Origin: Methanomassiliicoccales archaeon
GTDB lineage: Archaea > Thermoplasmatota > Thermoplasmata > RBG-16-68-12 > SOIM01
Length of the DNA: 64,000 nucleotides
Assembly (NCBI GenBank): GCA_004377185.1
Contig: SOIM01000012.1
Span: 62,001 to 126,000, forward strand
Reading direction: 5' to 3'
Position 1 is the first letter of the stretch. Each line of letters begins with the position of its first letter. A model generated the notes under the pieces. The model was not told the DNA's origin, did no database searches, and saw only the letters and a program-made list of their open reading frames with translations. The translations under genes and the position numbers were made by a program. This document shows, piece by piece, positions 35,908 to 43,024 of this stretch.

Positions 35908-37077
35908 CTAGACGACACGTTTCTTTCGGACCTTTTTCAGGGCGACCTTCTTGGGCTTTTTCTCTTCTTCCCCCTCTTCTTCCGCGGGGGGTTCCTCTCC
36001 CTCTTCAGCAGGCGCTTCCTCGCCCTCTTCTTCCAGCCTGTGTCCACAGGCATAGCACATTATCGCGTTGGCACTGAGCATGGTTCCGCAAGCGGGACAA
36101 GGGATCTCCTCTTCGGCACCTTCTTCAGCTGGTGTTTCTTCTTCAGCAGGGGGAGCCTCCTCAGCAGGCGCTTCCTCCGCCGGGGGCGCTTCTTCCCCTT
36201 CTTCTTCCACGAGTTTGTGTCCACACGCGTAGCACATTATGGCATTTGCGCTCAACACGGTCCCACAAGCCGGGCAGGGTATTTCTTCGACCGGAGCTTC
36301 TTCTCCCCCTTCAGCAGGGGGAGCCTCTTCAGCCGGAGCTTCCTCAGCAGGCCCCTCTTCCGCCACTTCCCCCGGTGCTTCTTCAGCTGGTGCTTCTTCC
36401 GCCACTTCCCCCGGTGCTTCCTCAGCAGGTGCCTCCTCAACTGGCATAGCTGGGGCTTCTCCTGGTTCGGCAGACACTCTCGCTCTCAATCCTTCCTCAA
36501 GGGCGAGCAGCTCCTTCTCTTTTTCCATCAAGCTATTACCTTGAGAGATGAACTTCTCCTTTTCTGCATTCAGCTCTTCTTCGAGTTTGACGAGCTCCTT
36601 TTCCCTGTCCACGAGGGTCTGACCTCTCCGGATGTTCCCCTCAAGCACATTCTTCAGTTCTTCCTCCTTTGAAAGGAACTCCTCTTCCCTCGCAACTATT
36701 GAAGCCCGTTTCTGGGTCGCGTCCTCAAGGATCCTTTTGGCCTCTTCTTGAGCTCTCAAGGACTCTTCTTCTCTGGACACTAATGCTTCTTTCTGCCTTG
36801 CAATCTCAGCTTCCCTTTCCGAGAATCCGCTCTCAACCTCTACCAGACGTCTTCGCTCCTCTTCCAACTTGGCTCTTTCAGAATCCAGTCCGGCCTTTTC
36901 TTCCTCGAAGGCTCTTCTGTCTGATTCCCATGCGCCTTTCTCTTCTTCGAAGCGGCTCTTCTCTTCCTCAAATTCCTTCTGTTTTGTTTCAAGCTCGGCT
37001 TCCCGAGCGGCAAGGCTGTCTTCAATTCTCTTAATCTCGTCTGCAAGAGACAATCTTTCTTGGGTCATCTGGACCAT
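35908..37077 (-). CDS. coiled-coil protein with duplicated zinc ribbons
   Basis: About 389 residues. The N-terminal ~200 residues are one long charged coiled coil (EELNAEKEKFISQG, LEEERRRLVEVE). The C-terminal half alternates Ala/Glu/Pro-rich stretches with two nearly identical zinc ribbons (CPACGTVLSANAIMCYACGH and the same with M for V). It ends in a basic segment (KKVALKKVRKKRVV). No membrane segment. The frame is open to 37158, overlapping the KaiC-like gene; ATG 37077 or 37068 fits the start of the coiled coil and a TATA-like element near 37130. The near-identity of the two ribbons and linkers points to recent internal duplication. Function unknown. Confidence 0.78.
   Translation of the reverse strand: MVQMTQERLSLADEIKRIEDSLAAREAELETKQKEFEEEKSRFEEEKGAWESDRRAFEEEKAGLDSERAKLEEERRRLVEVESGFSEREAEIARQKEALVSREEESLRAQEEAKRILEDATQKRASIVAREEEFLSKEEELKNVLEGNIRRGQTLVDREKELVKLEEELNAEKEKFISQGNSLMEKEKELLALEEGLRARVSAEPGEAPAMPVEEAPAEEAPGEVAEEAPAEEAPGEVAEEGPAEEAPAEEAPPAEGGEEAPVEEIPCPACGTVLSANAIMCYACGHKLVEEEGEEAPPAEEAPAEEAPPAEEETPAEEGAEEEIPCPACGTMLSANAIMCYACGHRLEEEGEEAPAEEGEEPPAEEEGEEEKKPKKVALKKVRKKRVV
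36130..36460 (-). repeat. Ala/Glu/Pro-coding low-complexity repeats with duplicated zinc-ribbon block
   Basis: Short in-frame units encoding EEAPAEEAP and EEAPGEVA recur, and the zinc-ribbon-coding block around 36030-36095 is repeated around 36212-36280. These are tandem duplications inside the coiled-coil gene. Confidence 0.7.
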
Positions 37078-37144
37078 CCCCTGGATGGAGTGTGAAGTAC
37101 TCGATTTGCGAGGACATGAATCCAATTGGATAAATATCTTTTGT

Positions 37145-37936
37145 TCATACTTCGCCACTCTCGAATATTGGACCCAGCACGGTCATTCCACCTCTTCCCA
37201 GGACAATGGCGTGCTTCTCCATGCTGTGTTCACAAGCTCTCATTTTCTCCACTCGGAGATAACGAACCAGTTTTCCTCTGGTTCTATCAAGACCGAGGTC
37301 TATGATACCGTCAACAAGAAATCCTTCGTTACCCAATAATTGAGATTCCCCTCCTATCGATCGCTCCATGACCACCAAGGAAACGAGGTTGTTGTCCCTC
37401 AGCATTTTGAAGAAATAGAACATCTGCCTCCGCATATCCTTCACATCTTCCATGAGCGAATACAGCGCCCCAAGAGAATCCAAGGCGAACATGACGAAAT
37501 TGTCACCGTATATCCGTTTGAAATGCTCGATCATCCTCTGTACGAACTCCAGGTAGTTGGTTGCTTCCGACGGTTCAAGCACCTCGTCGATTTCCCTCAG
37601 GTCAGTGAAGTCAGAGATCTGCATGTTCTCGGGGATATATACCTCGAGACTCCTCATGTTGGTCAGATGACTCTCTACCGTTTCCTCAAGCGTGGTATAG
37701 AGCCCGAACTTTCCCGTCATCTTCAAGTATCTAGCCATGAGGGTGTAGCAGAAACTGGTTTTCATGGAGCCTGGAGGACCGGTGACCAGGATTACTTTAG
37801 GAGCTTCGATATCAGTTCTGAAAACCTTGTCGAACCCCTTTATCGAATCTCTCAACATGTTGCTACACTCAGTCCCGAATATGTCATGCATAGAAGGAAA
37901 TGGATTTAACTTTATCGATTGTGTTATCCTCCACAT
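37145..37936 (-). CDS. KaiC-like RecA-fold ATPase
   Basis: The 263-residue protein has one KaiC/RadA-type domain. Walker A is GPPGSMKT at 53-60, the strand FVMFALDSLGALYSLM provides Walker B, and ERSIGG resembles the KaiC-family active loop. A Glu pair in YTTLEETVESH matches the family's catalytic carboxylates. Stand-alone archaeal KaiC-like proteins often act in signalling to motility or chemotaxis; no target is shown here. The ATG at 37936 is used; an internal ATG at 37891 (MHDIFGTE) is an alternative. A symmetric AAATATTT element near 37973 could drive this gene and the divergent zinc-ribbon gene. Confidence 0.85.
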   Translation of the reverse strand: MWRITQSIKLNPFPSMHDIFGTECSNMLRDSIKGFDKVFRTDIEAPKVILVTGPPGSMKTSFCYTLMARYLKMTGKFGLYTTLEETVESHLTNMRSLEVYIPENMQISDFTDLREIDEVLEPSEATNYLEFVQRMIEHFKRIYGDNFVMFALDSLGALYSLMEDVKDMRRQMFYFFKMLRDNNLVSLVVMERSIGGESQLLGNEGFLVDGIIDLGLDRTRGKLVRYLRVEKMRACEHSMEKHAIVLGRGGMTVLGPIFESGEV

Positions 37937-37972
37937 GGTAGGGGCGAAATAGCATCTGGCTGGACCACCGAC

Positions 37973-37982
37973 AAATATTTAT
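37973..37982 (+). promoter_or_regulatory. TATA element between two divergent genes
   Basis: AAATATTTAT lies 37 bp from the KaiC-like ATG on one side and about 52 bp from the probable TTG (38034) of the zinc-ribbon gene on the other. Its symmetry would allow use in both directions. Confidence 0.45.
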
Positions 37983-38033
37983 TTGAGAATCCTAATAGCC
38001 AGAAATCCGAGGCCAATCGCTGAGAGGACTTCT

Positions 38034-39533
38034 TTGAAGAGCAAGGATAAGAAGACATGTCCAGTCTGCGACGCAGCAGTTGATGTCAGTGCTCGAAAGT
38101 GTCCTTCTTGCGACACTGATCTGACCCTTTTCGACATTGACATGGATGGAGAGCTTGACATTGACAAGATAACCATCAGGGACGACAAGTCGATAGATGA
38201 CATACTGTCATCCATAGTTGGAAAGGACGAGTCCTCGAAGCTTCTGGAGGATATCAAGACCATCGGCGAGGAAAGTGAGATGGACGCAACCACAATTGAG
38301 GCAAAAGAAGCTGAGGCCAGCGAGGCTGCCGAGGTCGAAGAGGCGGGTGTGTTCGACTGTCCATCTTGTGGGGCAAAGGTTGGAGTGGATCAGGCGTCAT
38401 GCCCGAGCTGTGGCGTTGAGTTCGAAGGGGAAGGGGTGGAAGAGTTCGAGTGCCCAATCTGCAGTTCCCCAGTTTCTGCCGACGCTGACAGCTGTCCCAA
38501 TTGCGGCGTCAGATTCGAAACTCGCGAGGAAGAGGAAGCTGCTCCTGAGCCAGAAGTCGCACCTGAGGGCAAACCAGAAGTGCCGCCTGAACCGAAACCA
38601 GAGGCCGCACCTGAGGTTGAACCTGGGGTGAAACCTGAAGAAGCACCTCCTCCAGAACTGCCAAAGGAAGAACCGCCTCCAGTCCCACCTGAAGAGCCCG
38701 TCCCAACGCTCTCGGAAAGACTGCTCGCAGAGAGGGAGGAAAGGCTCAAGAAACAACCCCTTGAGACCTATGAAGGACAGAATCTGTACAAAGTCTTGCC
38801 CACACTCGTGAATCAGATTAAATCCATGCTGGCAATCGCTAAGAAGCACGGTATTGATATCGGCCGTAGCAAGAAGATGATAAGCCAGGCGGTCGCGGCC
38901 AACAAGGCAAGGGATATGGAGGGAGCTGTTCGAATTATTCAACAGGCCAAACGGACCCTTAATGATTCCTTCACCAAAGAGATAGCGAACGACGTAGAGG
39001 GCTTCGTAGAGGATGTCAAGGAAGCAAAGAAAGTCGGTTGTGACGTGGCTGCGTCAGAGGAACTGATAAGGGAAGCCATAACCGCCCTCAGAGATGAGGA
39101 CTATGAGGTCGCCATTTCGGATTTGGAAGCCGCGACGAAGGAACTCGACAGGACCGCAGGGAACTACCGTCAAGCCAGCCAGTCATTGGAGGAAGCCAGC
39201 CAGCTCGTAAAGTCCGCCGGTGCCCTGGGAATTGACACAGAAGAGGCTGTTGGGCTGATAGCTGAAGGAAAAGAAGCACTGAACAGGAAGGGTTGGGAGA
39301 CAGCAGCCCTGCTCGCAAAAAGAAGTACTGAGGGTTTGGCCAAAGCTCTCCCTGATGTTCTCCGCGAAGAGATGAAAAAGGCGAAGGATTCGTTGCTTGA
39401 ACTGAAGATGAAGGGTGGGGACCTCCGAAGACCAATAGGCATCTACAAACAGGCAAGTCTTTCAATGCAAAAAGGGGATTACTCAGGGGTCCTGAAGCAT
39501 CTGGGGGCCTTCAAAAAGGAAGTCTCAGGCTAG
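38034..39533 (+). CDS. triple zinc-ribbon protein with helical-hairpin repeats
   Basis: About 499 residues. Three zinc ribbons (CPVCDA...CPSCDT, CPSCGA...CPSCGV, CPICSS...CPNCGV) occupy roughly residues 5-170, with an acidic segment between the first and second. A Pro/Glu-rich linker (~175-250) leads to about four helical hairpins of the same type as those in the 1491-residue protein at 211-4686 (AKKHGIDIGRSKKMISQA...AKKVGCDVAASEELIREA). No membrane segment. The frame begins at 37983, but a TATA box at 37973-37982 places transcription after that codon. TTG 38034, after GAGAGG, fits better. Function unknown; ribbon plus solenoid suggests a scaffold. Confidence 0.78.
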   Translation: MKSKDKKTCPVCDAAVDVSARKCPSCDTDLTLFDIDMDGELDIDKITIRDDKSIDDILSSIVGKDESSKLLEDIKTIGEESEMDATTIEAKEAEASEAAEVEEAGVFDCPSCGAKVGVDQASCPSCGVEFEGEGVEEFECPICSSPVSADADSCPNCGVRFETREEEEAAPEPEVAPEGKPEVPPEPKPEAAPEVEPGVKPEEAPPPELPKEEPPPVPPEEPVPTLSERLLAEREERLKKQPLETYEGQNLYKVLPTLVNQIKSMLAIAKKHGIDIGRSKKMISQAVAANKARDMEGAVRIIQQAKRTLNDSFTKEIANDVEGFVEDVKEAKKVGCDVAASEELIREAITALRDEDYEVAISDLEAATKELDRTAGNYRQASQSLEEASQLVKSAGALGIDTEEAVGLIAEGKEALNRKGWETAALLAKRSTEGLAKALPDVLREEMKKAKDSLLELKMKGGDLRRPIGIYKQASLSMQKGDYSGVLKHLGAFKKEVSG

Positions 39534-39538
39534 ATCTC

Positions 39539-41605
39539 TCACAAGAAGCTTATCACTTCCGTCTCTCTCTCCAGGATTTTCAGTTCCCTCTCTTTGAGTG
39601 TCTTGGGACTGCTGGAAATCAGGAGTACGCATTTGCTTTCTGAGACCTCGTCAATCAGTTGTCTGAGGAAGCGTAGGACTGCCTCGAAAGAGTTGTTGCT
39701 TATCAGGTATTCCAGGCCGTCGAGCAATATGGTGCCCTCCTCTTCCTCCTTGATGAACTCTTCTATGACAAAAACCAGACGTTCAAGAACTGGGGGGAGT
39801 ATCTCTTCAGTGGAACTCTCCCTATCCGTCAACCATATTATTCTTCCTTTCCCCACATCAAACTTCTCTCTGGCTCTTTTGGGATTGGTCCTCGTGATTA
39901 TGATCCCGTTCTTGCCGTGTCTCAGACTCCCCCTGAATACCTTGAAGCAGTTCAGAGGTCGGTCCTCCTCCAACAGATACGTTCTTCCGTTCTTCAGTTC
40001 TTCGAGGGACTCCTCAACCTTGGCTTCCCATTTGGTGTATTCCTCTTCACTTATGAGGTCCTTTAGGACCTCCCTGGCCATGCCCTCGGTGATGGGTATG
40101 TCCATCAAGGAGGAGAAAGCAACAACCCGGTTGAGGGCACCTTCCAGCTCTCGGATGTTCTCCGTCACCAGGGTCGCTATGAGAGACAGCACATCACTCC
40201 CCACATCGACGCCCGCCTCTCTTGCCTTTCTTCTGAGAATGGCGATCCTTGTCCTCATCTCGGGGGGCTGGATATCAGCTATGAGACCCGCCTCGAACCT
40301 GGAAACAAGCCTGTCCTGAAGGTCAGGTATCTCCTTCGGAGGCCTATCTGATGTAAGGGCGATTTGCCTGTTGGCCTCGTAAAGGGCATTGAAGGTGTGG
40401 AACAGCTCCTCTTGCACGTCCATTCTTCCCTCCAGGAACTGAGCATCATCCAAGAGAAAGACGTCCACGTTCCGGTAGAGCTTCCGAAATTCGTTAAGCG
40501 TTCCATCCTTCACTGCCTCCTTGTAGGCGTTACTGAAACTCTCAGTTGTCAAGTATAGGACGTTAGATTTGGAGTTCTTCTCAATGATGAAGTTGCCGAT
40601 GGCACTCAGCAGGTGAGTCTTTCCCAACCCAGGGCCGCTCGTTACGAAAAGAGGATTGTAAGCCTTGTAGGGAGTCCGTGCAACCGCAAGACAGGCAGCG
40701 TAGGCAAATCGATTGCTGGGTCCGACCACAAAATTGTCAAAAACGAAGTGGGGAATGAGGTTCGTTCTTTCATCCCTCTCCACGGCCTCTTCCGGGATCA
40801 TTTCGGCTTCCGCTCCCGCCTTCGACCGATGTCTGAGGATCATCTCGTAGACCTGATCTGCACTTTTCTCAACATCCTCCTCAATAACTTCTGGTTCCGC
40901 CTCCGCCTCAACTTCTGGCTCTGCTTCCACCTCGGCCTCTGCCCCTTCCTCCTTCGGCCTCTCCTTCTCCATTGCAATTCTGTCTTCCAGGATCACGATG
41001 TCTCCCTGTATCTCCCGAAGAGATGAAGGATCGTTCAGGCGGGATTCTATCTCCTCTATGTCAAGTTTGAATTTCTCAGTCTCCAGTGTTTGTAGCCTTT
41101 CCCGGATCTCCTCAAGACGAGCTGTCCTTTCCCCGTAGTCCGCAAATCTCTCCTCGGCACTTTCGATATCACCCATAAGCGTGCTCTCCAACTCAGTGAC
41201 AATGTAGCCTGCGGACCTCCACGCCTCCATCTTCTCTTCCAATTCCTGGAATCTCGGGTCCCTCTCCTCTTCCCCTTTCTCTATCAATTCGGCCAGGGCA
41301 TCCACGTCAATCTTCGCGTGAAGCCTGATTACACATTCCTTTCTGTAGGAATCTGCCCATATCTTCTTGACTGATTCCTCGCCTCGGGTTTGCCCATCTT
41401 TGTCCACATAAAGGAAACTGTGGGGCTTCCCAGTCTTGATCACTATAAATCCCTTGGTTGTATGATCAGCTTGCTCCATCGCTGTGGATACATATCCGTC
41501 AAAAGAGTATTTCTTGAGGTCGAGTAGGAGTTTTTTGAAGGAACCTGGTCCGCCCTCTATGGTACGGACTATCTTTCCCTCGGGTAATGTGAATTTCTTG
41601 GCCAA
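39539..41605 (-). CDS. bacterial-type DnaA AAA+ domain fused to DUF835
   Basis: About 688 residues from TTG 41605 (ATG 41659 is an alternative giving 706). An N-terminal alpha/beta domain (~5-110), a coiled coil (~115-215) and an acidic linker (EAEVEAEPEVEAEAEPE) precede a AAA+ module at ~283-515. This module matches bacterial DnaA closely: FDNFVVGPSNRFAYAA, Walker A GPGLGKTH, Walker B LLDDAQFLEGR, TSDRPPKEIP, arginine finger in RLVSRFEAGLIADIQPP, and sensor 2 in NIRELEGALNRVVAFSSL. Domain IV, which binds DnaA boxes, is absent. Its place is taken by a DUF835 domain (~535-685, ending LISSSPKTLKERELKILERE). Archaea normally initiate replication with Orc1/Cdc6, so a role in initiation should not be assumed. 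Acquisition of the AAA+ part from bacteria is the likeliest origin. Confidence 0.9.
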   Translation of the reverse strand: MAKKFTLPEGKIVRTIEGGPGSFKKLLLDLKKYSFDGYVSTAMEQADHTTKGFIVIKTGKPHSFLYVDKDGQTRGEESVKKIWADSYRKECVIRLHAKIDVDALAELIEKGEEERDPRFQELEEKMEAWRSAGYIVTELESTLMGDIESAEERFADYGERTARLEEIRERLQTLETEKFKLDIEEIESRLNDPSSLREIQGDIVILEDRIAMEKERPKEEGAEAEVEAEPEVEAEAEPEVIEEDVEKSADQVYEMILRHRSKAGAEAEMIPEEAVERDERTNLIPHFVFDNFVVGPSNRFAYAACLAVARTPYKAYNPLFVTSGPGLGKTHLLSAIGNFIIEKNSKSNVLYLTTESFSNAYKEAVKDGTLNEFRKLYRNVDVFLLDDAQFLEGRMDVQEELFHTFNALYEANRQIALTSDRPPKEIPDLQDRLVSRFEAGLIADIQPPEMRTRIAILRRKAREAGVDVGSDVLSLIATLVTENIRELEGALNRVVAFSSLMDIPITEGMAREVLKDLISEEEYTKWEAKVEESLEELKNGRTYLLEEDRPLNCFKVFRGSLRHGKNGIIITRTNPKRAREKFDVGKGRIIWLTDRESSTEEILPPVLERLVFVIEEFIKEEEEGTILLDGLEYLISNNSFEAVLRFLRQLIDEVSESKCVLLISSSPKTLKERELKILERETEVISFL

Positions 41606-41718
41606 GACTCCTACCCAGAAAGTGAATGTTCTTGTCGTTAAAAACCTTTCTGATATCATCGGACCCAGCCTTCAGAAAGCCATGCGAGCCTTATCCTGCG
41701 AAATGGAATCTTTCGAAA

Positions 41719-41730
41719 GAAATATTAGTA
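41719..41730 (+). promoter_or_regulatory. TATA box of pgk
   Basis: GAAATATTAGTA lies about 25-35 bp before the ATG at 41754, predicting a leaderless or nearly leaderless pgk mRNA. It rules out the long in-frame upstream extension. Confidence 0.55.
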
Positions 41731-41753
41731 TGGAGAACTTTACAACGACTGTC

Positions 41754-42989
41754 ATGAAAGATTTCTTCACCCTTGATGATTTTAATCTTTCAGGCAACAC
41801 TGTTCTTCTAAGGGTGGACATAAACTCCCCCATAAACCCGATAACCAGCAGGATCCTGAATGACACGAGAATGAAGCGCGTCCTGAGCACTCTCAATGAT
41901 TTGAGGCATTCCAAAGTGGTAGTACTGGCACACCAGAGCAGACCAGGGAAGGCGGATTTCACCACCATGAAACCTCATGCAAAGAGGATGTCATATCTGC
42001 TAGGGAAGAGGGTGCAATATGTGGACGGTCTTTGGAACACCAAGGCCATTGAGGCGATTGAATCGATGTCTGATGGCGATGTCGTTCTTCTGGAGAACGT
42101 GAGGTTCTATGCCGAAGAGGTCATAATGAAGGGCCAGCCGCTGGAAAAGCAGAGTAACACTCTGTTCGTGAGGACGCTTGCGCCGCTCTTCGATTATTTT
42201 ATCCAGGATGCCTTTGCCGCGGCCCACCGGTCCATGCCTTCGATGGTGGGCTTCTCCCAGTTGCTTCCGACCATAGCGGGAAGAGTCATGGAGCGAGAGA
42301 TCACGATGTTGAATCGTCTATTGCACTCGTCCGAGAAGCCCAAAATAGCCATCCTGGGCGGATTGAAGGTAGACGACTCCATTGAGATAACGGGGCACTT
42401 CCTATCCAACAAGATAATGGACAAGATACTCACCACTGGGGCGGTGGCCAACATCTTCCTCCTTGCGAAGGGCGTGGAAATAGGGGAGGGCAGCCTAGAG
42501 GTTATCTCCAAGGAAGTGGAGGACCTTGACAGCGAGATCGAGAAGGCAGGAACCCTGTTGAAGAAGTACAAGAAGAAGATACTCACCCCAAGCGATGTGG
42601 CCCTCAATATGGAAGGCAAGAGAATTGGCATGCCAATTGAGAAGCTTCCATCCAAGCATCCCATCTTCGACATTGGACTGGACACGCTGGTGGAGTACTC
42701 GGCTCAGATCAAAAAGGCGAAGACCGCGGTGCTGAACGGTCCCCCAGGGGTCTTCGAGATTAACGATTTCTCGATAGGAACAAGGGAGATATTCTTGTCT
42801 CTTGCGAACTCGGAAGCTTTCACAGTCATTGGCGGGGGTCACACCGTCGCTGCCGCAGAAGAGTTGGGCATCAAGGACAGGTTCGATCACGTCAGCACTG
42901 GAGGGGGAGCGCTGATATCCTACCTCTGCGGTGAAACTCTTCCAGCCATCAAAGAGCTCAAAGAATCCTACAAGAAGTACTGCAAGTAA
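41754..42989 (+). CDS. pgk: 3-phosphoglycerate kinase
   Basis: The 411-residue glycolytic and gluconeogenic enzyme transfers phosphate between 1,3-bisphosphoglycerate and ADP. The family opening LRVDINSPINP is present, as is the substrate-binding HQSRPGK, LLENVRFYAEE, QDAFAAAHRS, AILGGLKVDDS, the nucleotide site NGPPGVFE and the C-terminal GGGHTVAA...STGGGALISYL. The frame is open back to 41484, but the ATG at 41754 matches the family start and the TATA box. The gene diverges from the DnaA-DUF835 gene. Confidence 0.96.
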   Translation: MKDFFTLDDFNLSGNTVLLRVDINSPINPITSRILNDTRMKRVLSTLNDLRHSKVVVLAHQSRPGKADFTTMKPHAKRMSYLLGKRVQYVDGLWNTKAIEAIESMSDGDVVLLENVRFYAEEVIMKGQPLEKQSNTLFVRTLAPLFDYFIQDAFAAAHRSMPSMVGFSQLLPTIAGRVMEREITMLNRLLHSSEKPKIAILGGLKVDDSIEITGHFLSNKIMDKILTTGAVANIFLLAKGVEIGEGSLEVISKEVEDLDSEIEKAGTLLKKYKKKILTPSDVALNMEGKRIGMPIEKLPSKHPIFDIGLDTLVEYSAQIKKAKTAVLNGPPGVFEINDFSIGTREIFLSLANSEAFTVIGGGHTVAAAEELGIKDRFDHVSTGGGALISYLCGETLPAIKELKESYKKYCK

Positions 42990-43024
42990 CGCGTTTTCCT
43001 AGAGCCAGATTCGTACAGCATGTT

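Noticed and set aside
39539-41605. Calling the DnaA-like gene a replication initiator
   Set aside because: It lacks the DnaA-box-binding domain IV, and archaeal initiation normally relies on Orc1/Cdc6; only homology of the AAA+ part is supported.
41484-41753. 90-residue upstream extension of phosphoglycerate kinase
   Set aside because: It overlaps the divergent DnaA-DUF835 gene, has no family match, and lies upstream of the pgk TATA box.
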